A DNA stretch of 64,000 nt from Agrobacterium fabrum str. C58. Its GTDB lineage: Bacteria > Pseudomonadota > Alphaproteobacteria > Rhizobiales > Rhizobiaceae. Shown here piece by piece: positions 32,113 to 41,299 of this stretch (the first letter of the stretch is position 1; the number at the start of each line of letters is the position of its first letter). A model generated the notes under the pieces. That model did not search any database and was not told the DNA's origin. It was given only the letters and a program-made list of their open reading frames with translations. The position numbers and the translations under genes are program-made. The stretch spans positions 1,927,501 through 1,991,500 of the forward strand of contig NC_003063.2 of NCBI RefSeq assembly GCF_000092025.1, in the 5' to 3' direction.

Positions 32113-32922
32113 ATGACAGGACAGAATGACGGCCTCGATCAACGCTTTGCGCTGGCAAAGACGCTGGCGGAAGAGGCCGGTTCAATGGCGCTCGATTATT
32201 TCAACAAGCGCGACAGCCTCGTGATCGAGACGAAACGCGATCTGCAGGACGTGGTCTCCATTGCAGACCGCAACGTCGAGACCATGCTGCGCGAGCGCGT
32301 CGCCGCAGCCTTCGCGAATGATGGTTTCCTCGGTGAGGAGCACGGTTATCAGGACGGCACCTCCGGCTACACCTGGGTTGTCGATCCGATCGATGGCACC
32401 GCTCCTTTCGTCAATGGCATGCCAAGCTGGTGCGTCTCCATCGCCGTCATCCGTGACGGTGCCCCGGTTATCGGCGTCATCAAGGTGCCATGTTCGCAGG
32501 AAATCTACGCTGCCGCGCAGGGACATGGCGCGACCCTGAATGGCGCACGCCTGCAACTCGATCCATCACGTAACCTGCAGAATGCGCTGACGGGCATCGG
32601 CAGCAATAACTATGTCACGCCGCAGTGCGTCGGGCACATCATCAGCGACGTGCTGGCCCGCGGCGGCAACTTCATCCGCAATGGCTCGGGAGCCTTGATG
32701 CTGGCCTATGTCGCGGCAGGACGCCTCGTCGGATATTACGAGCCCCATATGCGCGCCTGGGATTGCATGGCCGGGTTCTGCCTCGTCAACGAAGCCGGCG
32801 GCCGTTCCATGCCGTTTTCGCTGGAAGGCGAAAAGCTGTTCGAAGGACAGCCCGTCCTCGCTGGCAATGCTTCCTGTTATCAGGAGCTCGTGGACATTCA
32901 CGAAGCAGCTCGTGACGCCTAA
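32113..32922 (+). CDS. Inositol monophosphatase family phosphatase (HisN/SuhB-like)
   Basis: I chose the ATG at 32113 because AAGGA lies 8 nt before it; ATGs at 32092 and 32107 are alternatives. The 269 residues hold all metal-binding motifs of the family: GEEHG (E75/E76), DPIDGT (D91, D94) and AWDCMAGF near residue 220. Family members dephosphorylate inositol monophosphate, histidinol phosphate or fructose 1,6-bisphosphate. As the last gene of an AfuABC-type operon it probably processes the imported compound, which would suit a phosphorylated sugar or polyol. It is cytoplasmic, with no signal peptide. A terminator follows. Confidence 0.85.
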   Translation: MTGQNDGLDQRFALAKTLAEEAGSMALDYFNKRDSLVIETKRDLQDVVSIADRNVETMLRERVAAAFANDGFLGEEHGYQDGTSGYTWVVDPIDGTAPFVNGMPSWCVSIAVIRDGAPVIGVIKVPCSQEIYAAAQGHGATLNGARLQLDPSRNLQNALTGIGSNNYVTPQCVGHIISDVLARGGNFIRNGSGALMLAYVAAGRLVGYYEPHMRAWDCMAGFCLVNEAGGRSMPFSLEGEKLFEGQPVLAGNASCYQELVDIHEAARDA

Positions 32923-32952
32923 GAGAAGCGTGCAGCTTTCCCAATATCGAAA

Positions 32953-32976
32953 AGCGGCCGGTAGCGGCCGTTTTTT
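32953..32976 (+). terminator. Rho-independent terminator after the importer operon
   Basis: CGGCCG-GTAG-CGGCCG (32955-32970) is followed by TTTTTT. AAAGCGGC and GCCGCTTT on either side offer an alternative longer pairing. It ends the operon that begins at 26565. Confidence 0.8.
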
Positions 32977-33058
32977 GCCGCTTTAAACTATATCACCTCG
33001 TGACGCTGTAGGTTCGATGACTTCTCCATGCCCTCGCTCCGGCTTGGAAATTCACACC

Positions 33059-34294
33059 CTAGGTCAGCAGATAGCTGGCGTCGGATACGCGTTGAACAAT
33101 TGCCTGCGCCGCAAGGAGGATCGTGTCGCCTTCAATGGATTGATGAGGTGGCAGCAGGTGTTTGTCGATCGTCAGCAGGAAATGGGATGACTGCGCTTCA
33201 CCGGGCGAAATGGAAATGTAAGACCAGCGATGCCAGGCAAATGGCATCGTGGCGAGGGCCATTCCCAAAAGTCCTTTAAGACGCATCGACCATGTTGCCA
33301 AGGACTTGGCGTGACGGGCAGCATCGGTCTCGTCGACAATATGCGGACGCTGAAAGGCCGTTTGGCCATGGTTGATCTTCCATGCCTCGGGATCATCATT
33401 GGCGAGATCGATCGTCGATTTTACCGGCTCGGCTATCAGCGCGACGTTCGGGCTGAGCAAGCGCGGAACGAAAGAAAACGGCAGGCTGCGGATTTCGCGC
33501 AAGGGCGCGTTGACGCGGATAAGCTGCGCCAGACACCGCCAGTCGAAGCCCTGATGTGAGGTATGGTGCGCCGGCACCCGGTCCATCCGATACAACCCCG
33601 CCCAAAAGGTCTCTTTCAGGTTGCCGGACTGTCGGTTGTAGCCCATGAGGGCCGAACCCCAGTTCTTGATCCATACGGCTGGCCCGACTTCAACCGGCAC
33701 CGTCACCAGGAAAATCCGCGGACGAATGATTGTGCAGACATGCTCGATGACGCGGACCGTGCGGTTGAGGTGGATATGTTCGAGCGTTTCCAGTGCAATG
33801 ACGATATCGGCCTGGATCGTTTCGTAAAGCCTCTCGTCGGTGGCGTCGCCGACGATAAAACGGCAGTTTTCGTTTTTGCCGTAACGATTGCGCGCGGCAT
33901 CGATGAAGATTGGATCGTAGTCGATACCCACATACTCAACGTCGAATCTTTCGAGAATATGGCCGACCGCAGTTCCAGGACCGCAGCCGATATCCAGTAT
34001 TCTGACCTTCCGATTGCCAACGTCCTTCTGTACTGTTTCGAGGACCTCGAGCAGCTTGCGATAGCGGCCCGCATGCAGAAAGCGCGTCAGCCAGTTGAAG
34101 TCCTGGATTTTTTCGTAAGTCGTCGCGAACGTACCCATCCAATCCGTCTCCATGAATCGTAGATCATGTCGTCTCGCGCTCCCTGCTACCTTAAGAGATA
34201 GTGCGCGACCCGGCGTTGTATTTCCGAAGTCTGGCACGACCTGCGGGACCTGCAACTCGACCAAAAGGCTTAAGTCGAAAGCGGCAATACTCAC
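33059..34294 (-). CDS. SAM-dependent methyltransferase of the polysaccharide locus
   Basis: The core is a class I methyltransferase: motif I ILDIGCGPGTAVGHIL, then YVGIDYDPIFIDAA, RFIVGDATDE and the post-motif EH pair in ALETLEHIHLN. About 150 further residues at the C-terminus are of unknown role. The longest supported start is a GTG at 34294 preceded by GAGGAGG; an ATG at 34153 (METDWMG) begins just before the conserved domain but has no ribosome-binding site. It is divergent from gmd. A sugar O-methylation role is likely from context, without proof of the acceptor. Confidence 0.75.
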   Translation of the reverse strand: MSIAAFDLSLLVELQVPQVVPDFGNTTPGRALSLKVAGSARRHDLRFMETDWMGTFATTYEKIQDFNWLTRFLHAGRYRKLLEVLETVQKDVGNRKVRILDIGCGPGTAVGHILERFDVEYVGIDYDPIFIDAARNRYGKNENCRFIVGDATDERLYETIQADIVIALETLEHIHLNRTVRVIEHVCTIIRPRIFLVTVPVEVGPAVWIKNWGSALMGYNRQSGNLKETFWAGLYRMDRVPAHHTSHQGFDWRCLAQLIRVNAPLREIRSLPFSFVPRLLSPNVALIAEPVKSTIDLANDDPEAWKINHGQTAFQRPHIVDETDAARHAKSLATWSMRLKGLLGMALATMPFAWHRWSYISISPGEAQSSHFLLTIDKHLLPPHQSIEGDTILLAAQAIVQRVSDASYLLT

Positions 34295-34454
34295 CCTGCC
34301 TCCTCTAAAAGGCAGATGTCGACGTGGTGGACGGTGAATCGGCCAGTTCTGACTTGCCGTCCTCTCCCTTTTGGTATGCTGCCGATGCGCAGGGCCTCGT
34401 TATACCTTTCAGGGAGGCGCCATCCGGGGCCGGAACCGCTGGGAGATGTGGTGG

Positions 34455-35525
34455 ATGGTAGACAAGAGAGCCTTGATTATCGGCGTAACCGGGCAGGATG
34501 GCGCTTATCTCAGCGAATTGCTGCTTGCCAAGGGATATATGGTTCACGGCCTGAAGAGGCGGTCTTCCTCCTTTAATACCGGTCGGATCGATCATCTTTA
34601 CCAAGATCCCTTCGAGGAAGACCTGCGCTTTCGCCTGCACTTCGGTGACCTCACGGACGCCACGAACCTGTGCCGGGTCATTCAGGAGGTCCAGCCCGAC
34701 GAGATCTACAATCTAGGCGCCCAGAGCCATGTCCAGGTCAGCTTCGAGACGCCGGAATATACGGCAAATGCGGATGCGCTTGGCACGCTGAGGCTGCTGG
34801 AAGCCATGCGTATCCTGAACCTTGGCGATCGCTGCCGGTTTTACCAGGCATCCACATCGGAGCTGTTCGGGGGGATGGGCACGGTCGCCCAGCACGAGGG
34901 TACGCCGTTCTATCCGAGAAGCCCCTATGCTGCGGCCAAACTCTACGCATACTGGATGACGGTCAATTACCGGGAAAGTTACGGCTTTCACGCATCCAAC
35001 GGCATTCTCTTCAACCATGAGAGCCCCATTCGCGGGGAGACATTCGTCACCCGGAAGATCACGCGTGGCGTTGCGGCCATCGAGCGCGGTCTCATGAGCA
35101 AGCTGCGTCTTGGCAATCTCGACGCAAAGAGGGACTGGGGGCATGCGCGCGATTATGTCGAAGGCATGTGGCGCATCGTGCAGCAGGAAATACCCGAGGA
35201 CTATGTGCTTGCGACCGGCGAAGCACATACGGTGCGGGAATTTGTTGAGCTTGCTTTCGGCGTGGTTGGCAAGACCATCGAATGGCACGGCGATGGCAGT
35301 GACGAAGTGGGATATGATGCCAAAACCGGCAATTCGATCATCGAAATCGATCCCAGATATTTTCGTCCGGCGGAAGTGGATTTTCTTCTCGGCGATCCCA
35401 GCAAGGCGCGCAGAAAACTCGACTGGAGTCACTCGACGTCCTTTTGCGACCTCGTTCAGGAAATGGTCGAAGCGGATCTTCGCCTCGTAATGTTGGAAGA
35501 GGGAAGAAATGAGTTCGTCGCCTGA
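34455..35525 (+). CDS. gmd: GDP-mannose 4,6-dehydratase
   Basis: The ATG at 34455 ([10 protein letters not shown]) is preceded by GGGAG and begins right at the Rossmann strand. The 356-residue protein has GVTGQDG at the N-terminus, STSELFG with the catalytic threonine/serine and glutamate, and YAAAK with the tyrosine and lysine of extended SDR enzymes. [18 protein letters not shown] is typical of Gmd. It makes GDP-4-keto-6-deoxy-D-mannose from GDP-mannose. The last 17 bp overlap fcl, which encodes the next step to GDP-L-fucose. Confidence 0.93.
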   Translation: MVDKRALIIGVTGQDGAYLSELLLAKGYMVHGLKRRSSSFNTGRIDHLYQDPFEEDLRFRLHFGDLTDATNLCRVIQEVQPDEIYNLGAQSHVQVSFETPEYTANADALGTLRLLEAMRILNLGDRCRFYQASTSELFGGMGTVAQHEGTPFYPRSPYAAAKLYAYWMTVNYRESYGFHASNGILFNHESPIRGETFVTRKITRGVAAIERGLMSKLRLGNLDAKRDWGHARDYVEGMWRIVQQEIPEDYVLATGEAHTVREFVELAFGVVGKTIEWHGDGSDEVGYDAKTGNSIIEIDPRYFRPAEVDFLLGDPSKARRKLDWSHSTSFCDLVQEMVEADLRLVMLEEGRNEFVA

Positions 35526-36504
35526 ATCGAAAGACATGCCGTTCAGTCTAAACGGCAAGCGTGTCTGGGTTGCCGGCCATACGGGTATGGTCGGCTCGGC
35601 ACTCGTGCGACGTCTGGAGCGCGAGAATTGCGAAATCCTCAAAGTCTCCCGCCGCGAGCTTGATCTGACCCGACAATACGAGACGGAGCAATGGATGGCG
35701 GCGGCAAGGCCGCAGGTCATTTTTGTCGCTGCCGCCAAGGTCGGAGGCATCGCAGCAAATGCAGCCTATCCGGCGGACTTTCTTTACACCAACACGCTCA
35801 TTTCGATGAATATCATGAAATCGGCTGCCGATATCGGTGTCGAAAAGCTTCTCTGGATGGGATCTAGCTGCATCTATCCGAAATTCGCAGCTCAGCCGAT
35901 CACGGAAAATGCCCTTTTGACAGGTCCGCTGGAGCCTACCAACGAGGCCTACGCGATTGCGAAGATCGCGGCGCTCAAGCTTTCCCAATTCTATTCCATT
36001 CAGTACGGCCTGAATTGCGTCTCCGTCATGCCGACCAATATTTACGGGCTGAACGACAATTTCGATCCGCAAAGCTCGCATGTCATTCCCGCGATGATCA
36101 GGAGAATGCATGAGGCGAAAATCAGCGGCCAGAACAAGATCGTTCTATGGGGTACGGGCAGTCCTCTGCGTGAATTTCTCCATGTGGACGATCTGGCCGA
36201 TGCCTGTTGTTTCCTCATGAAGTCATCTGCGCATTTTCCGCTGATCAATATCGGCTCGGGGCGGGAGATATCAATCCGCAATCTCGCCCATCTGATTGCA
36301 GGCATCGTCGGTTACGAGGGGCAGATCGTTTTTGACACCAGCAAACCGGATGGAGCCCCCAGAAAGCTGCTCGACTGCTCGCGGCTCAACGCGCTTGGCT
36401 GGAACTCGACGGTCGAACTCAGATACGGAATTCAGGATTTGTATGAGTGGTGGCGACACCCGAAGTCGCTGCAATCGGATATGTTACGACAAGCGGCAAG
36501 ATGA
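35509..36504 (+). CDS. fcl: GDP-L-fucose synthase
   Basis: A 331-residue extended SDR with [25 protein letters not shown] with the catalytic serine, [10 protein letters not shown] with Tyr and Lys, and [16 protein letters not shown], as in GDP-4-keto-6-deoxymannose 3,5-epimerase-4-reductase. It yields GDP-L-fucose, a donor for the exopolysaccharide. The start overlaps the end of gmd by 17 bp and its own stop overlaps the next gene as ATGA, so gmd, fcl and the beta-helix gene form one coupled unit. Confidence 0.93.
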   Translation: MSSSPESKDMPFSLNGKRVWVAGHTGMVGSALVRRLERENCEILKVSRRELDLTRQYETEQWMAAARPQVIFVAAAKVGGIAANAAYPADFLYTNTLISMNIMKSAADIGVEKLLWMGSSCIYPKFAAQPITENALLTGPLEPTNEAYAIAKIAALKLSQFYSIQYGLNCVSVMPTNIYGLNDNFDPQSSHVIPAMIRRMHEAKISGQNKIVLWGTGSPLREFLHVDDLADACCFLMKSSAHFPLINIGSGREISIRNLAHLIAGIVGYEGQIVFDTSKPDGAPRKLLDCSRLNALGWNSTVELRYGIQDLYEWWRHPKSLQSDMLRQAAR

Positions 36505-38450
36505 GATCGCCAAATTCCCTAATATCATCAATTTTGCTTGCCGCCCTTGCGCTCGCATTTTCAGGTCTCTCGTTTGCCGGGAAGCCCGCGGCGCAGGGAG
36601 TGCAAGAGCAAGGCAGCCAACCCGATCCACGGCAGTTCGGTTTCCCGATACCTGTCCCGGAACCACGATTGCCTGACGATGCCGATGCCTTCAATCCGCC
36701 GTGGATGGAGGTCGGCGGCAAGGGGCCGGCAATCGCGGAGATTTCGAGAACGGCGGGCGCTGGCGAGGTTGTCTCGATGACCGGCGTCGATCTCGACGGA
36801 CGAACGGGTTTCGAAGTCTTTTCGCAATTCCCCGGTGCCGCGCAGGGCGTCGTGACGCCGTTGGCACCGCTGACGGCTGACGCAACGGCGGCGACGCTGC
36901 TGCTGCCTGCCACGCTTCCTTCATGGTCCACCTACCTGATCAGGCCTCTGCGGGGCGATCTCGAAGGGCGCAGCTTTGCGATCAATCGCACGGAAAGCTG
37001 GTGGATCGGGCCCGACGCCGCAGCGCCGGGAGCGATCGTCTCGGTCTATGGCCGCAACCTTTCGCGGTTCAACGGCACCAGCCAATCCTATCTCTATGTC
37101 AAGCCGGCCGGTGCCGCCGGCTGGTACGTCAAGGCAATCTCCGTCAATCCCTTCAAGGTCGATTTCAAGGTGCTGGCTCTGCCGCCGGCGCGTTATGAAG
37201 TATGGGTTCACAATACTCATGGCGGCCGTTTCGGCTGGAGCGGTCCGCTGACACTTGATGTCCTGTCGCAATCGCCATGGGCGGCGCAGGATAAAAAGCG
37301 CATCGACGCCCGGCAGTTCGGGGCAAAGGGCGATGGTGTGACCGACGACACCGCAGCCATTTTGCGCGCCATCGATGCCGCGGCTGCAACAGCGCCAGCG
37401 ACATTGTATTTCCCTGCCGGCATTTATCTCGTGACGGCGCCTCTGGTAGCGCCCGCAAACGTGGCCTGGTTCGGGGAAGGAATGAACAAAACGGAGATCA
37501 GGCTGAACCGCAGGATTGACCAGAGCATGGTTGTCGTTGATGGCGACGACACCCGGTTTGAGAATCTGACCCTCAATGCCAACCGCAACATTGCCGGTAA
37601 ACCCCTTCTTGCTTTGCGCAGCACTAAAAACACACGGCTGGATTCCGTTCGCGTCGACGCCTGGGGCGTGCCGGCTTTCGACGCGCAGGATACAGAAAGG
37701 CTTTTTGTCCATGCGTCCGAGCTGATCGAAAACGGGTCCTTTTATGGCGCGAGCCGGCAGGTGTTCTTCTCTGACAACCGGTTTTCGATGACGGGCTACG
37801 GTGAATCCGTCGTCGCCCTATGGGGTGGGCGCGATTTTGCCATGACGGGCAACGAGCTGGTAAACGCCGATGAAAGCCGCGACGACGGTCATGGCATCGG
37901 ACGTTTTTTTGTTGCCCAGGCGCATTTCGGGAGCATGCGAAACCTCTATTTTGAGAAAAACATCTCGCGAAACGCCGCGCCCCACGACTGCACCAAGGTC
38001 GATTGCAACAAGGGCGAACAGATCTGCTTCGAGATCGTCGGGAGCAAGCTTAAAAACGATTTCGTCCGCGCTTCCTCGAACTCGGTTACCTTCAAGTCCC
38101 TGTCGGATCTGGGGGATGCCACGCCGGGCGGTTTCGATCTCGTCATCGTTGGCGGGCGAGGTGCCGGGCAACACCGTCACATCGCATCGACGGACGGTTC
38201 TTTCGTTCTGCTTGAGCAAGCCTGGAATGTCGTTCCGGATCGAACGAGCCGTTTTGCCCTGGCAGCGACCGCATCGAGGGCGGTGATATACGATAATACG
38301 CTCGATGGCAGGGAAAGCTATGCGGAGCATGATTCCGATTCCACCGGCGTTCTTCTCTACGGAAACGTCTACGACGTGGTGGTCGACAGCAACCGTATCT
38401 CCCGGATGCGGCACGGCATGATGACGGTTGCGCTGGACTCGACGCGCTGA
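36501..38450 (+). CDS. Secreted beta-helix (pectate-lyase-fold) protein, main part before an in-frame TGA
   Basis: The ATG at 36501 overlaps the fcl stop; the product up to the TGA at 38448-38450 has 649 residues. A signal peptide (ILLAALALAFSGLSFAG) is followed by an IPT-like N-terminal part and then a pectate-lyase-type parallel beta helix. That starts with DARQFGAKGDGVTDDTAAILRAIDAA, the usual GDG..DDT entry of the family, followed by LYFPAGIYLVTAPL. The protein is probably exported and binds, cuts or epimerises polysaccharide. The frame stays open for 174 more codons after the TGA, so the natural protein is probably 824 residues and this form is truncated or depends on readthrough. Confidence 0.75.
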   Translation: MRSPNSLISSILLAALALAFSGLSFAGKPAAQGVQEQGSQPDPRQFGFPIPVPEPRLPDDADAFNPPWMEVGGKGPAIAEISRTAGAGEVVSMTGVDLDGRTGFEVFSQFPGAAQGVVTPLAPLTADATAATLLLPATLPSWSTYLIRPLRGDLEGRSFAINRTESWWIGPDAAAPGAIVSVYGRNLSRFNGTSQSYLYVKPAGAAGWYVKAISVNPFKVDFKVLALPPARYEVWVHNTHGGRFGWSGPLTLDVLSQSPWAAQDKKRIDARQFGAKGDGVTDDTAAILRAIDAAAATAPATLYFPAGIYLVTAPLVAPANVAWFGEGMNKTEIRLNRRIDQSMVVVDGDDTRFENLTLNANRNIAGKPLLALRSTKNTRLDSVRVDAWGVPAFDAQDTERLFVHASELIENGSFYGASRQVFFSDNRFSMTGYGESVVALWGGRDFAMTGNELVNADESRDDGHGIGRFFVAQAHFGSMRNLYFEKNISRNAAPHDCTKVDCNKGEQICFEIVGSKLKNDFVRASSNSVTFKSLSDLGDATPGGFDLVIVGGRGAGQHRHIASTDGSFVLLEQAWNVVPDRTSRFALAATASRAVIYDNTLDGRESYAEHDSDSTGVLLYGNVYDVVVDSNRISRMRHGMMTVALDSTR

Positions 38451-38975
38451 CTTAGCCCGTATTTCCTGCAATATTCCAACAACAGCGTGACGCGCAGCAA
38501 CAGCGGCCTCTATGTCGGCACGACATTCGCAGATACCGGCGTTGCCGGCATCTGGGGCGGTCTGGGGAATGTTTATCGCAGGAACAGGTTCACGGATATC
38601 GCCTATATCGGCGTCGAATATGAAACCTGGAACCATCCCGGCGCCGACTATAATGGGACGGTCTTCGATGGAAATACCGTCGCCAACGTCCGTTACGGCT
38701 TCGTAGATGCCTACAAACTCATGTGGACGCACGACGGCAGCTTCAAGGCCGGACCGGCCGAACGCTCAAGGCGGATAAACAGGGTGCTCTACGACAATCA
38801 TTTTACCCGAGGAACGCCAGGGCCCGTTCAAAGTGCGGGTTTCGTGACGATGCATCCGCAGAACAGCTGGGTAAATGTCGGCTCCACATGGAGCGGCTTT
38901 GCAATGGGAAACGGGGGCCCTAAGGGCGGCGCCGTTAAATCGTCCTCCAATGCTGCAAGGCCAACACCTGATTGA
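38451..38975 (+). pseudogene. C-terminal continuation of the beta-helix protein after the in-frame TGA
   Basis: The reading frame continues directly from the TGA with LSPYFLQYSNNSVTRSNSGLYVGTTFADTG-type beta-helix sequence and ends at a normal stop at 38975. The content (NVYRRNRFTDIAYIGVEYE, DGNTVANVRYGFVDAYK) is the same kind of turn-rich repeat as upstream, so this is the detached end of the same gene rather than a separate one. A GTG at 38487 could start it independently, but there is no good ribosome-binding site. Confidence 0.72.
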
Positions 38976-39516
38976 ACCGGAGTCCATTCCTGCGAAAATC
39001 CCGGCAAACTACCTCTAATGACGTATCTGCGGTGAATTGACGAGCTGCCGGAAAGTGGCGAATATGGCTCAATAAATCAAGGCCATGCGATACCACGGGC
39101 CATTGAAATTCAGGCTCGGCGGTTTTCATTTCAGGCGAGGGGACCGACGGATCGTTCGTTACTCCATGAGTGGCGAGCGGTCTGTGGTTCCAGTTTGACT
39201 GGGTAATATTCCTGCAAATTTCAATCTGAACCCGTCGGCACGACAAGATTTGCGCCGCGCTGGTGACGGTTTGTGCAGGACGCAAATAGGCTCGCCCGGT
39301 TGAACGAGCGAGCCCTCCCAGTTACCAGGTAAACCCCGGTTACCAGGGACCCGCCAAAGTATCAGGGGGCGACGGGTTACTCTTACAAACCGCTTTTATC
39401 GCTTCGGTTCAATCTGGCTATAAGCGGTAGGGTCCACATCCATCCATCTGCTGTCTCACAAATTTTCGCGCTTTGGGTAACGGTAAAAGGACAAAAGCGT
39501 TAGAGTTTGAGAGATG
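38976..39516. other. Intergenic region of about 540 bp
   Basis: No convincing gene is present between the beta-helix remnant and the small minus-strand gene; open frames here lack ribosome-binding sites. The only structured element I see is the near-palindrome at 39325-39347. Confidence 0.5.
39325..39347. repeat. 23-bp near-palindrome containing paired GGTAA/TTACC
   Basis: CCAGGTAAACCCCGGTTACCAGG pairs with itself at 8 of 11 positions. GTTACCAGG also occurs as a direct repeat at 39321 and 39339. It looks like an operator, but no promoter or gene close by explains it. Confidence 0.3.
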
Positions 39517-39813
39517 TCACTTGGCCGGTCCGTTTTCCGCCGCCAAATTAAGCCAGACCTGGACGTCGGTCGCAGTGATCCAGATCTGTCCATCGAACGC
39601 AAACATTCCCTTCTCGATTTTGGATGCCGCTATCGTTGCAAACACGTCGACGAATTGCGCCAGACGTTGCGCATCGCACTGCGGTGGGGATTGGATGTCG
39701 TTCAGGGCATCTTGCGTCACATGGACGGGCTGTAGCCCTCTTTCGCCGTTCAAGATGATGACGGCACGCTGCCTGACCATGTGATAACCAACCGGAACGA
39801 TCGCAGATTCCAT
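39517..39813 (-). CDS. Small conserved-looking hypothetical protein, possibly DUF1488-like
   Basis: A 98-residue ORF whose ATG at 39813 is preceded by GGGGAGACGGAG. The pattern AVIILNGERG...HVTQDALNDI...FVDVFATIAASKIEKG...ITATDVQ resembles small rhizobial DUF1488-type proteins, which have a short beta domain followed by a helix with D/F spacing. The resemblance is by eye and weak. It has no signal peptide or membrane segment. It lies downstream of the export genes on the same strand but about 220 bp away. Confidence 0.5.
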   Translation of the reverse strand: MESAIVPVGYHMVRQRAVIILNGERGLQPVHVTQDALNDIQSPPQCDAQRLAQFVDVFATIAASKIEKGMFAFDGQIWITATDVQVWLNLAAENGPAK

Positions 39814-40036
39814 CTCCGTCTCCCCGGCACTTGTGCCGATCGTTTCTATCCTCTGGAGGAAATCGGGAGCCTACCGATCGGAACGCCGGCAAGCTCTTTT
39901 GGTTGGTGCGGATCCTACAAGACTGTTGGAGGGCACTATTCAGGATAGCAAATTGCGAGCTGGTGCCATAGCTCTCCAAAAGCGGTAGCTGCTTTGCAGG
40001 GCCGTTTTAGCAGGGGCATCAGAAACGCTCGTCTCT

Positions 40037-41296
40037 CTAGTTGACGCTTCCTGTGACGACCGCTGCCGAAACTGGATCTCTGCCCGATACCGACAGGCGG
40101 ACGCGGACGACGTCCCCCGCGCGGACCTGCGTATGCTCGTCCGCAGCTGTTTCGCGATATGTGCCTGCAACCTGACGCACGATGAAGAATTTGGTCTGGA
40201 TCATGTCCTCGAGGCTGGAGACCCGCCGCGCCGTCGAGCCGATCTCGGCCATGGATTGAAGGCTGAAGGCCAGTTTTTTCTTCAGACGCATGATGTCCAG
40301 GGAGGTCTCCCGCAGTTCGGTCGCGGCGTCATTGTGCCTTTTGCTCTTCAGCTCCAGAATACGCCGCTCCACTTCGCTCTTGTTTTGTTGCGCGCGCGCC
40401 AGGAACGATGTCGATTCCAGAACCTGCTGGTTCATGGATAGCAACTCGCGCTTGCGCTCTCTCAAGGCAGATTCCGAGGCTGCACCACGCGTGACAAGTT
40501 CCTTCGAGGCGTTGACGTCCATGTCGAGCAACTCAAGCTGCTGGCCGCGCATGACGTTGCTTTTCTGAAGCGTATCAATTTCCTGAATAAAGTTCTGTCT
40601 TTGGACTTCGAGATTGGTCTTTTCGTCCTGCTGCGCCGACAGGCGAAGGCGAAACAGACTTGTTTCAGATGCGACGATCTTCTCCAGCGCGGCGCGATCC
40701 CGGACAAGTCCGATTTCGTCGCCTCTATATTCGAATTCGGTGTCGTTCAGTTCCGCTTCCAGCCGGACGCGCCGGATGTCCTGCGACAGGAGCTGCATCG
40801 ACATGTCTTCATATTCCTGCTGGGCAGCGATCAGCTGTATGCCCGAGGTGTCCCTCTGTGCATTCGGCTCGCGCAGTCCCCCGCCGAGCGCGAAGAGTTC
40901 AAGCACGATCATGCCGGGACGGAATTCGTATTTCCCCGGCTTCTGGACGTCGCCGACAACGAAGATCGGAGCATATTCCTTGACGGCGACGGCGACGGAG
41001 CGGTTTGCCACATGGCTTGCCAGATCGCGGCTGATCCGCTCACCGATTTCGTTCACCGTCTGGTCGACCACGTTGACGTTGCCAAGCAGCGGATAACCGA
41101 TCGTTCCATCTGCGCTGACGGGGAAGAGGCCGGTCAGGCCCGGATCGCCATAGACGGAGATCGTCAGGACGTCGCCGGTAGCGACCTTGTAGTTGGTGCC
41201 ATCTGCCGCGGCCGGTATCTGGTAAAACGCCAAGGACAGAAAGGTGGTGCTGGCGATCATCAGGGAAGAGCCCCTGGACCTTGTCAAAAAGCGCAT
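40037..41296 (-). CDS. Wza/ExoF-like polysaccharide export outer-membrane protein
   Basis: A 419-residue protein with a signal peptide (ending near PAAADG) and the polysaccharide export domain: YKVATGDVLTISVYGDPGLTG, ADGTIGYPLLGNVNV. An SLBB-like segment follows, VVGDVQKPGKYEFRPGMIVLELFALGG. A coiled coil of about 180 residues (about 155-345) and a final small beta domain complete it, as in ExoF of succinoglycan systems rather than E. coli Wza. No lipobox cysteine is seen. It starts 3 bp after the Wzc-like gene, with AGAGGTG as ribosome-binding site, so the two are coupled and should form one export complex. Confidence 0.82.
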   Translation of the reverse strand: MRFLTRSRGSSLMIASTTFLSLAFYQIPAAADGTNYKVATGDVLTISVYGDPGLTGLFPVSADGTIGYPLLGNVNVVDQTVNEIGERISRDLASHVANRSVAVAVKEYAPIFVVGDVQKPGKYEFRPGMIVLELFALGGGLREPNAQRDTSGIQLIAAQQEYEDMSMQLLSQDIRRVRLEAELNDTEFEYRGDEIGLVRDRAALEKIVASETSLFRLRLSAQQDEKTNLEVQRQNFIQEIDTLQKSNVMRGQQLELLDMDVNASKELVTRGAASESALRERKRELLSMNQQVLESTSFLARAQQNKSEVERRILELKSKRHNDAATELRETSLDIMRLKKKLAFSLQSMAEIGSTARRVSSLEDMIQTKFFIVRQVAGTYRETAADEHTQVRAGDVVRVRLSVSGRDPVSAAVVTGSVN

Positions 41297-41299
41297 GTT

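Noticed and set aside
34713..35750. 345-codon minus-strand frame opposite gmd and fcl
   Set aside because: It crosses two overlapping, well-recognised genes and reads as shadow sequence.
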